Shown: positions 53,829-61,932 of the stretch, piece after piece
How the letters are laid out: each line of letters begins with the position of its first letter
Position numbering within the stretch: position 1 is the stretch's first letter
DNA from: CAVUCE01 sp963739985
GTDB lineage: Bacteria > Bacteroidota > Ignavibacteria > Ignavibacteriales > Ignavibacteriaceae
NCBI GenBank assembly: GCA_963739985.1
Contig: CAVUCE010000007.1
Coordinates: 186,001 to 250,000 of the forward strand
Direction: 5' to 3'
DNA: 64,000 nucleotides
Notes under the pieces: generated by a model
The model's input: only the letters and a program-made list of their open reading frames with translations
Told to the model about the DNA's origin: nothing
Database searches by the model: none
Made by a program: the position numbers and the translations under genes

Positions 53829-54644
53829 ATGAGCACCGAAAAAGAAATTAAAAGAGTAACAACAAAAACTCTTGCTTTATTAAAGAAGAAAAATAAAAAA
53901 ATAACAGCGTTAACCGCTTATGATTTTATAACAGCAAAGATTTTGGATGAAGCCGGAATTGATGTCTTACTTGTCGGAGATTCTCTTGGAAACGTTTTTC
54001 AGGGGAATGACACTACTCTCCCTGTAACTATGGATGAAATGATTTATCATACAAAAGCAGTTACAAAAGGTGTTGAGCGCGCCATGGTTGTTGTTGATCT
54101 TCCGTTCATGTCCTATCAATTAAGTATTGATGAGGGGTTTAGGAACGCCGGAAGAATTATGAAAGAAACATCTGCCGGAGCCGTAAAACTTGAAGGCGGA
54201 ATTAGAGTTGCTGAAACAATCAAGAAAATTACTGATGCCGGAATTCCGGTTATGGGACATATCGGGTTGACTCCTCAGAGTATACATCAGTTTGGTAGTT
54301 ATCGCGAACGCGGTAGAAATCAAGAGGAAGCTGATGAAATTATTAAAGATGCACTTGCAATAGAAGAAGCCGGTGCTTATGCAATTGTTGTCGAAAAAAT
54401 TCCGGCTAAACTTGCCAAAACTATAACAAGTCAATTAAAAATTCCTACAATCGGAATTGGTGCGGGTGTAAATTGCGACGGACAAATATTAGTTACTCCC
54501 GACATGCTTGGACTTAATGTAGATTTTCATCCGAGATTTGTAAGAAATTACTCAAATCTTGCTGAAGAAATTAACAAAGCTGTTTCTCAATATATAAGCG
54601 ATGTTCAAAAGACAAATTTTCCCTCCGAAGAGGAAAGTTATTGA
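53829..54644 (+). CDS. panB: 3-methyl-2-oxobutanoate hydroxymethyltransferase
   Basis: PanB makes ketopantoate from 2-oxoisovalerate and methylene-tetrahydrofolate, the first committed step to pantothenate and CoA. The 271 residues show the PanB barrel blocks: TAYDFITAKILDEAGID, VGDSLGNVFQG, GAVKLEGG, VMGHIGLTPQSIHQFGS and IGIGAGVNCDGQILV. It starts 14 bases after the LipM-like gene. No panC follows. Confidence 0.95.
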   Translation: MSTEKEIKRVTTKTLALLKKKNKKITALTAYDFITAKILDEAGIDVLLVGDSLGNVFQGNDTTLPVTMDEMIYHTKAVTKGVERAMVVVDLPFMSYQLSIDEGFRNAGRIMKETSAGAVKLEGGIRVAETIKKITDAGIPVMGHIGLTPQSIHQFGSYRERGRNQEEADEIIKDALAIEEAGAYAIVVEKIPAKLAKTITSQLKIPTIGIGAGVNCDGQILVTPDMLGLNVDFHPRFVRNYSNLAEEINKAVSQYISDVQKTNFPSEEESY

Positions 54645-54679
54645 TTCGATATAAGCCTTCTAAATTATCCTGATTTTAT

Positions 54680-55768
54680 ATGATGAAAAATTGGATACTC
54701 ATAATTTTATTTTTTGTGATTTCCTCCTATGCTAATGCACAAATAGAATCCGCACATTATCTTGAAGATGCTGCGATAACTTCAATTACCGGTGAAAATG
54801 GAGATATCTGGGTTTCAACATATGGCCAGGGTATTTATGAGTATTCTGCTGCAAATGATGAATGGAAAAATTATTCTACAGATAAAGAAAATGCGTTAAC
54901 AGATTTTTATTATTCTATTGCCGTAAGTGATAAATATGTCTGGGCTGGTGGAGTTGATGGACTTTACACTTTTGATCGTACAAAAGGTACATGGTATAAA
55001 AGGAAGTTTGCGTTAGGCGGCGAAATGGGGAATTGGATCCGTGCTTTATGCTACGACCCTGATCAAAATGTTTTGTGGATAGGTAGATTTGAGAATCTCA
55101 CAAGGTATGATGTTAAGAGACGCAGATTTGCAGACCATGTATTAACCAGAAACAATGATGTTAAAACTAATAACTTTAAATCAATTTCGCTTGACGGAGA
55201 CAGCTTAGTTTGGTTCGGAACAGAGGGCGGACTTTATAAATACTATAAAAAACTTGGACCTGATGATCCTAAAGCGTGGCAATTTATCACCAATAAACAA
55301 GGTGGATTTGGTGATGAAGGAGAAACCGTTTCAGTAACCGGAGTTATTCCTATCGGAATGAATGTTTGGATAGGTACAGACGAATTTATTACTGCTGAAC
55401 ATCCAAAATTTAATCTTGGCGGTCTATTTAAATTTAACAGACGTTTTGCATGGCGGAGATTTTCTGAACGTGATGGATTACAAGCGAACGGAATAAATTG
55501 CATTGCCAGAACCGGTAATTTTATCTGGACAAGTGTTTATGACTTTAATAGCAGACAAAAAAAACAATATGGAAAAGGATTGTCTATTATTAATAGGATT
55601 ACGGGTGATGTATTCCCGATTGACCTGAACGATCTTAAAATAAATTCATCAAACATAACCGCACTTTATTTTGACGGAACAAATTTATGGATTGGGACTG
55701 ATAAGGGATTGACAAAGTTATTGATTGCAAATCCACTTGCCGAATGGCAGGGCGAAAACCAGCAATGA
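54680..55768 (+). CDS. Secreted beta-propeller protein (two-component-regulator propeller type)
   Basis: This protein of 362 residues has a signal peptide (about 1-20, ending YANAQ). It consists of repeated propeller blades of the pattern x-x-x-W-x-G-T-x-x-G-L: ENGDIWVSTYGQGIYEY, KYVWAGGVDGLYTF, VLWIGRFENLTRY, LVWFGTEGGLYKY, VWIGTDEF, NLWIGTDKGLTKL. This matches the Reg_prop repeats found in ligand-binding parts of hybrid sensors, but here no membrane segment or kinase follows, so it is a free periplasmic or surface protein. Function unknown. Confidence 0.82.
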   Translation: MMKNWILIILFFVISSYANAQIESAHYLEDAAITSITGENGDIWVSTYGQGIYEYSAANDEWKNYSTDKENALTDFYYSIAVSDKYVWAGGVDGLYTFDRTKGTWYKRKFALGGEMGNWIRALCYDPDQNVLWIGRFENLTRYDVKRRRFADHVLTRNNDVKTNNFKSISLDGDSLVWFGTEGGLYKYYKKLGPDDPKAWQFITNKQGGFGDEGETVSVTGVIPIGMNVWIGTDEFITAEHPKFNLGGLFKFNRRFAWRRFSERDGLQANGINCIARTGNFIWTSVYDFNSRQKKQYGKGLSIINRITGDVFPIDLNDLKINSSNITALYFDGTNLWIGTDKGLTKLLIANPLAEWQGENQQ

Positions 55769-55837
55769 TATTTCCTTTTCCATGTTAAAATTTATGTTTA
55801 TTTTTAAAATCTAAAAATCAATTCAACAGGAAAATTA

Positions 55838-56833
55838 ATGGTTAAACTCACTGAAAAGCGTTTATTAGCGTTAAAAAAGAAATTTAAAGATTTGAAAGTT
55901 GCCGTAATAGGCGATATGATGCTAGATTGTTATTTCTGGGGTGATGTAAAAAGAATTTCACCGGAAGCACCGGTTCCCGTTGTTGAAGTTGAAAGTGAGT
56001 TTTATAGATTCGGAGGAGCTGCAAATGTTGCCTTAAATATTCATAAACTCGGCGGCACTCCAATACCTATTGGGGTAATTGGATACGACAGTTACGGAAC
56101 GATTTTCACATCTCTGATAAATGAAATTGACATAAATTCTGACGGAATTATAGTTGATGAGAACCGTCCTACTACAGCAAAGACAAGAGTAATTGCCGAT
56201 AGCCAGCACGTTGTTAGAATCGATAAAGAAAGTAAAAAATATCTTGTAAAAGAGGTCCAAAATAAAATATTAAAATTCTTAACAGATAATATTAAAGGCC
56301 TGGACGGAATTATTCTTCAAGATTATAACAAAGGAGTTCTATCACCAAACTTGATTGAAAAAATTATCAAGCTTGCTAATCAAAATAATATTTTAGTTAC
56401 TGTCGATCCAAAGTTTACAAACTTTTTCTCATACAAAAATGTTACCGTATTCAAACCTAACAGAAAAGAAGCTGAAGATGTGCTTGGATATAAAATAAGA
56501 ACTAATGAGGATATTTCAGCAGCCGGCAAAACACTTTTACAAAAATTAAATGCTGAGTATATACTTTTGACATTAGGTGAAGGCGGAATAGCCGTTTTTG
56601 AATCACAAAAACCGGAAAAACGAATGCCTACAAAAGCGCGTAAAGTTGCCGATGTTTCCGGTGCAGGAGATACTGTAATTTCAACATTAACAATGGCGCT
56701 TGCCGCAAAGGCAAATATTTTAGAAGCTTCTTATTTAGCAAATTATGCTGGTGGTTTGGTTTGTGAAGAAGTTGGAATTATTCCGATAGATATTGATAAA
56801 TTATTTGATACAGTAATTAAAGAAATAAAATGA
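55838..56833 (+). CDS. D-glycero-beta-D-manno-heptose-7-phosphate kinase
   Basis: This PfkB-type sugar kinase of 331 residues corresponds to the first domain of HldE (RfaE1), which makes ADP-heptose for the LPS core. Motifs: VIGDMMLDCYFWGDVKRISP, RFGGAANVALNIHKLGG, RVIADSQHVVRID, LTLGEGGIAVF and the PfkB signature DVSGAGDTV. In many bacteria this is fused to the nucleotidyltransferase; here the second domain is a separate gene overlapping by four bases (ATGA). AACAGGA precedes the ATG. Confidence 0.93.
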   Translation: MVKLTEKRLLALKKKFKDLKVAVIGDMMLDCYFWGDVKRISPEAPVPVVEVESEFYRFGGAANVALNIHKLGGTPIPIGVIGYDSYGTIFTSLINEIDINSDGIIVDENRPTTAKTRVIADSQHVVRIDKESKKYLVKEVQNKILKFLTDNIKGLDGIILQDYNKGVLSPNLIEKIIKLANQNNILVTVDPKFTNFFSYKNVTVFKPNRKEAEDVLGYKIRTNEDISAAGKTLLQKLNAEYILLTLGEGGIAVFESQKPEKRMPTKARKVADVSGAGDTVISTLTMALAAKANILEASYLANYAGGLVCEEVGIIPIDIDKLFDTVIKEIK

Positions 56834-57309
56834 ATTACATTAAAACCCGTCAAGAAATTTTAGAAATTAGAAAATCATTTAAAAGTGAAGGTAAGAAGGT
56901 TGTCTTTACAAACGGCTGCTTTGATTTAATTCATTCCGGTCATGTAGACTACCTTAAAAAGGCCAAAGAATTAGGTGATGTACTAATTGTAGGCCTTAAT
57001 AGTGATACCTCTATTCGAAGAATTAAAGGGGAAAAAAGACCTATTCTTGAGGAAGTTGAAAGATCATTTATAATCTCAAATCTGAAATCTGTTGATTATG
57101 TGACTCTTTTCGATGAAGACACACCAAAGGAATTGATTGATACAATTATACCCGATATTTTGGTTAAAGGCGCAGATTGGGCTATAGATAATATAGTTGG
57201 TCGTGATGTTGTTGAAGCGAACGGCGGGGAAGTAAAAACAATTAAGTTTGTTAATAATCAATCAACCTCAAAAATTATCAAGTTGATAGCAGATAGATAC
57301 TCAAAATAG
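56830..57309 (+). CDS. D-glycero-beta-D-manno-heptose 1-phosphate adenylyltransferase
   Basis: This nucleotidyltransferase of 159 residues corresponds to the second domain of HldE (RfaE2): VFTNGCFDLIHSGHVDYL carries the HxGH motif, with LIVGLNSDTSIRRIKG, RPILEEVER and the C-terminal VKTIKFVNNQSTSKII. It uses ATP to make ADP-heptose from heptose 1-phosphate. The start overlaps the kinase gene by four bases, so the two halves of HldE are split but translationally coupled. Confidence 0.93.
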   Translation: MNYIKTRQEILEIRKSFKSEGKKVVFTNGCFDLIHSGHVDYLKKAKELGDVLIVGLNSDTSIRRIKGEKRPILEEVERSFIISNLKSVDYVTLFDEDTPKELIDTIIPDILVKGADWAIDNIVGRDVVEANGGEVKTIKFVNNQSTSKIIKLIADRYSK

Positions 57310-57432
57310 AATTTTTCTTCATTTGTTTTTTTAATTATTTTGTTTACAATACTGTGCTAAAAAAGTGTTTTATAGGTGTTTTGGCTCATTCAACTAAATA
57401 ATTAAAACTAGAAAATCTATTTATAGTATCAC

Positions 57433-60400
57433 TTGGCAAATAAAAATCCCGAAATAAAAAAGAAGAGAACTTTACTTCAGAAAATTGTTAATGCATTTCT
57501 GTATACTGGAATTGCTATAGGAATTATTTTAATATTAGCATTCGGGATAACTCAAACATCAACGTTTAGAGATTATTTAAGAGATACAATTGTTGAAAAA
57601 GTTAACGAAGGATTAAATGGTAAAATATCAATCGGAAAAATTGACGGTACCATTTTTACCTCATTGTTTATAAGAAACACAGTTTTAACATTAAATTCGG
57701 ATACACTTCTTAATGCAGAAAGTATTGAAGTAAAAACCAGTCCGCTTCAATTATTGAGAAAAAGAATTTACATTAGAAAATTCGAGTTAAAAAATGCGAA
57801 AATTTCTTTAATCAAAGAGGCTGATGGAAAGTTAAATATTTCTAAATTAGCTCCGCCTTCTGCACCCGATTCTTCAAAATCTGCTTTCCCGCTATACATT
57901 GAAACTCCGGATTTCCGCTTGACAAATGTAAACTTGAATTTTCAAGATTATACGAAAATTAATAGTTCTGAAAATTATGATAATCTTAATATGAATGATC
58001 TGAGGATAAAAGATCTCAATTTAAATTTAAGCGCATTCATAGATATAAGCGGTAACTATTTTGAAACCCAGATATCTAACTTTAATTTTATTCCGAATAT
58101 AAACGACTTTCAGCTTAAAAAACTGGTGGGTAATTTTTTTGTTGATACAACAGGACTTTATGCCGAAAAAATGTCATTGGTTACTAATAATTCTGAAGCT
58201 TCTTTAACAGCTAAAGTAAAAAACTTTAACATGTTTGATACAACCGGAAGCGCTAAATTTGAAAAAGCTGATCTAAACATCAATTTAAATACAGATCATT
58301 TTGCTTTTGACGATCTTTCAAGATTTGTTAAATCAACCAGTGTTTTGAAAGGAACCATAGCAGTCAAACTAAATGTTAACGGAACTATGGAAGATCTGAA
58401 TTTGAACGAGCTTGAAGCGTCTTACTTAAATACTCATCTGCAAGTTAAAGGTAAATTAAAAGATTTAGATGAAGCAAATGACATGAGAATATCCGCGCGA
58501 TTTTATAATTCATATCTTTATCAGCCGGATATAAATCAACTTTTGCCATCGTTAAAATTGCCGGGTTATAAACAGCTAGGAGTTATAAAAATTGATACCT
58601 TAACCTTCGACGGTAAGCCGCGTAATTTTATAACAAGGTTAATTGCCAAAACAGATAAAGGAAATATTAGCCTTAAAGCTGCATTAGATATGGAAAAGAA
58701 ATTAATTGGTTATAACATTAATTTTGCTACCACTAATTTAGACCTATCACCTTTTATTAATTTGCGTTCAAAAGTTAACTCTCACGGAAATATAAAAGGC
58801 ATAGGAATTTCACCAAATAATCTAAATGCAAAAGTAAAATTTTTCGGTGATGGTTCGGTAGTTGAAAATAATAAAATTGATAGCTTACAGTTGGTTGTAG
58901 ATGCAAAAGACAAAAAAATAGATTATCAACTTAGGTTAAAATCCGATACTGCCGGCGCGGCTTTAAAAGGAAATTTCGATTTTACGGATAATTCGAAACC
59001 AACATACGAAGTAAACGGCAGCCTGCATAATTTAGATCTTGAAAAGTTCACGCAAGATTCGACTCTTAAAACTAATCTAAATATTACATTGGATGGAAGC
59101 GGTGATCATTTTGATCCACAAAAATTAAATGCTTTCGTTATTTTGAAAATGCTTCATTCTTCGATTAAAGGTGTGAATGTTGACAGCACAAGGGCTATTG
59201 TAGATTTACGAAGTGATGATCAGGGAAAACGTATTATAAATATTATTTCTGATCTTGCAGATATAACAATTTCCGGTAATTATACTGTTGATCAAGCTAT
59301 AAAGTTAATGGGCGGTGAAGCGCAAATAATTTCTACCGCGGCAAAACGAAAAATTAATCAAATTATGTATCCGGATTCTGTCTATGCAAGGCAAACACTA
59401 AGTGGACTTGCAATTCAAGATGTTTCAAATGAACTGCCGCTTATTGCAGTTGACTCGCTAAATAATTTGAAATATACCATAGAGTTTAAGGATTTTTCTT
59501 TGCTTTCTGTTTTCCTTGGTGATAATAAACTGGAGTTAAGCGGCGATATGAGCGGTGAGTTAAAAAATACTGCCGATAGTTTGTACTTTTCACTAAACAC
59601 AAATTTTGAATCTGTAAAATATTATGGAAGTAAAGATATATTCTTCATTTCTAAATTAAATTTAGGATTGAACCTCAGAAATAGTTTTTCAGCTAATTCA
59701 TTTGATCAGATTTATGCAAATATGGATTTAACTACAGAAAGATTATTTACCGGCACTGATTATCATAATATTAACGCAAATCTCTTGCTGAAAAATGATG
59801 TTGCTTCGGTCAGCTTCTCTGCAAAAATGGAAGATTATCTGAAAGCAAAATTAAATGGCAATGTTGATTTAAGTTCTAGTATACTTAACTTAAATATTGA
59901 TTCTCTGGGAGTTGATTATAATCAGTATAGTTTAATTAATAAAAAGAAAATAAATATTTCTTATTCTAAAGATAAAATTGATGTTAAAGGCTTCTATTTA
60001 GAAAGTCCTAAAGGCAATATTAAAATTGAAGGGTTTTTGGCGAGAAATCAAAATCAAAACTTGAAAATAAATATAAATAATATTAGCGGTAAAGAGTTAA
60101 GCACTAATTTTTTTAATATGAGAACAGAGAACAGTCTTGGTGCTGCAATTAGTATGAGTTCTGTAATTACAGGAAATTATTATAATCCTTTAATGAATAT
60201 TAAATTTAATGTTGATAGCGTTACTTATAGAGCAAAGAACTTTGGTTTTCTTAGAGCTAACTTTGAATATAAAAATAGACTTATAACAAGTGATATTAGA
60301 TTTTTAGATTCTCTGGTAAACTATAATAAACCTGCACTAAGTATTGATGGTAGAATTCCTATGGATCTTGCTTTTGTTAAGCGAGATACTAATGCATCAA

Positions 60401-61932
60401 AATTAGGTAAAGCCAATATATCAATCAAAGCAACCGATTTTAACCTTGGAACTTTGGGTGATATATTGCCAAACATTAATAGACTGCGCGGGAGCCTTAT
60501 TGCAGATTTAAATCTTAATGGACAGTTAAATCATCTTCAACCTTCGGGCTATTTAATTATGAAAAATGTTAATTTTATAGCTCAAGCAAACGAAATGGAA
60601 TATGATGCAGGATTGAAGATTAGATTTAAAGATAACGAAATCCTATTGGACAGTATGCTTGTCGCAAATGTAAAAGGAACACCTAAAGGAGGAACATTAA
60701 CAGGATCAGGGAAAGCTACTCTTAATGGTTTAGAAATTACTTCTTCCCAAATTGCTGTTAATGGGCAATTGAAAGTCTTAAGTGAAGCTTCAAAAGGTGT
60801 TAGTCCTGCCGTTTATGGTGATCTGGTTATTGCTACAAATGGTAATGTTGAAGTAACTACAGATAAAAATGGAGTCTTCCTAAAAGCTCCCATAAATGTT
60901 GAAGCTGCAAAATTGACTTTTGCACCAGCTCAATCAGCTTACCAAAATTCCGCGGATAATTTTATTTATCGATATGTAAAGGTTAATACTGTTAAAAGTG
61001 GTTCTCCGGATTTTGAAACCTTAGTAAATCTATCTAAAGAAAGGCTCGCAAAAGAAAGAAGACAGAATGTTTCGAAAACTTCTTTTGATTATAACATAAA
61101 TATTAACGTAAAAAATGAAGCAACAGTAGTTTTTGTCCTTTCGAAGGAAACTAATTTTAACCTTACTGCTGTTCTTAAAGGAAACTTTGAGTACGATAAC
61201 GTAGGCGGAAGAAAAAATGCTATTGGTGAGTTAAAATTATTAGATGGTTCTAGTCTTCAATTTTTGAAAACTCTTGAGGCGACTGGAACTATAAGATTTG
61301 AAAGTGAATTGAGTAATCCTTTTTTAAATATTACAGCAACTTATAAGAGTTACTATCAACCGCCCGATAAGCCAAATACAGATGAACCTGTGGTTGTTAA
61401 GATAAATTTAAACGGACCTCTCAATGAGCTGAATAAAAATTTCTTACCTGATAAAAATAAAATAGCAGTTTACGTTGGTTCGGATGCTATTGATAACGGA
61501 ACAGCGGATGCAACAAAAGATGTTTCTGATGCGATGTACTTCATTCTAACAAATAAATTTGCTTCAGATGGTATTAGCGCAAATCAAAATGCAAGCTCTA
61601 ATCCGTTTGCCGGAACAGCAATTTCTGTTGCCGGTTCAATTTTAGGCGGACAATTAAACCGCTATTTTGGTAATTATGTACAAGGTGTTCAACTGAGAAG
61701 TGTAGGTTCCACTACTAAATTTAATTTAACCGGAAGTGTTAATAAATTCAGATACACAATCGGCGGTTCAACGGATGTATTTCAAGATATAAGTCAAGCT
61801 AATGTTAAAATTGAATATCCGTTATTAGAGAATTTGTTATTACGTTTGGAAAGAAAAGACGCAATAACCGAAACTTCAATAGCTAATGAAATGATTAATG
61901 AACTGGGTCTTAAATATAGGTTTGTATTCTAA
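57433..61932 (+). CDS. tamB: TamB/AsmA-like inner-membrane assembly protein
   Basis: This protein of 1499 residues has a single N-terminal membrane anchor (about 18-42; FLYTGIAIGIILILAFGI), then a very long beta-rich periplasmic region with hydrophobic groove repeats. It ends in the DUF490/TamB C-terminal domain (about 1150-1499; GGRKNAIGELKLLDGSSLQFLK cut to LKLLDGSSLQFLK, AGSILGGQLNRYFG, LGLKYRFVF). TamB-type proteins bridge the membranes for phospholipid transport or autotransporter insertion. The start is TTG at 57433; no ATG fits before the anchor. A partner TamA is not nearby; BamA upstream may serve. The stop overlaps the rnr start (TAATG). Confidence 0.9.
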   Translation: MANKNPEIKKKRTLLQKIVNAFLYTGIAIGIILILAFGITQTSTFRDYLRDTIVEKVNEGLNGKISIGKIDGTIFTSLFIRNTVLTLNSDTLLNAESIEVKTSPLQLLRKRIYIRKFELKNAKISLIKEADGKLNISKLAPPSAPDSSKSAFPLYIETPDFRLTNVNLNFQDYTKINSSENYDNLNMNDLRIKDLNLNLSAFIDISGNYFETQISNFNFIPNINDFQLKKLVGNFFVDTTGLYAEKMSLVTNNSEASLTAKVKNFNMFDTTGSAKFEKADLNINLNTDHFAFDDLSRFVKSTSVLKGTIAVKLNVNGTMEDLNLNELEASYLNTHLQVKGKLKDLDEANDMRISARFYNSYLYQPDINQLLPSLKLPGYKQLGVIKIDTLTFDGKPRNFITRLIAKTDKGNISLKAALDMEKKLIGYNINFATTNLDLSPFINLRSKVNSHGNIKGIGISPNNLNAKVKFFGDGSVVENNKIDSLQLVVDAKDKKIDYQLRLKSDTAGAALKGNFDFTDNSKPTYEVNGSLHNLDLEKFTQDSTLKTNLNITLDGSGDHFDPQKLNAFVILKMLHSSIKGVNVDSTRAIVDLRSDDQGKRIINIISDLADITISGNYTVDQAIKLMGGEAQIISTAAKRKINQIMYPDSVYARQTLSGLAIQDVSNELPLIAVDSLNNLKYTIEFKDFSLLSVFLGDNKLELSGDMSGELKNTADSLYFSLNTNFESVKYYGSKDIFFISKLNLGLNLRNSFSANSFDQIYANMDLTTERLFTGTDYHNINANLLLKNDVASVSFSAKMEDYLKAKLNGNVDLSSSILNLNIDSLGVDYNQYSLINKKKINISYSKDKIDVKGFYLESPKGNIKIEGFLARNQNQNLKININNISGKELSTNFFNMRTENSLGAAISMSSVITGNYYNPLMNIKFNVDSVTYRAKNFGFLRANFEYKNRLITSDIRFLDSLVNYNKPALSIDGRIPMDLAFVKRDTNASKLGKANISIKATDFNLGTLGDILPNINRLRGSLIADLNLNGQLNHLQPSGYLIMKNVNFIAQANEMEYDAGLKIRFKDNEILLDSMLVANVKGTPKGGTLTGSGKATLNGLEITSSQIAVNGQLKVLSEASKGVSPAVYGDLVIATNGNVEVTTDKNGVFLKAPINVEAAKLTFAPAQSAYQNSADNFIYRYVKVNTVKSGSPDFETLVNLSKERLAKERRQNVSKTSFDYNININVKNEATVVFVLSKETNFNLTAVLKGNFEYDNVGGRKNAIGELKLLDGSSLQFLKTLEATGTIRFESELSNPFLNITATYKSYYQPPDKPNTDEPVVVKINLNGPLNELNKNFLPDKNKIAVYVGSDAIDNGTADATKDVSDAMYFILTNKFASDGISANQNASSNPFAGTAISVAGSILGGQLNRYFGNYVQGVQLRSVGSTTKFNLTGSVNKFRYTIGGSTDVFQDISQANVKIEYPLLENLLLRLERKDAITETSIANEMINELGLKYRFVF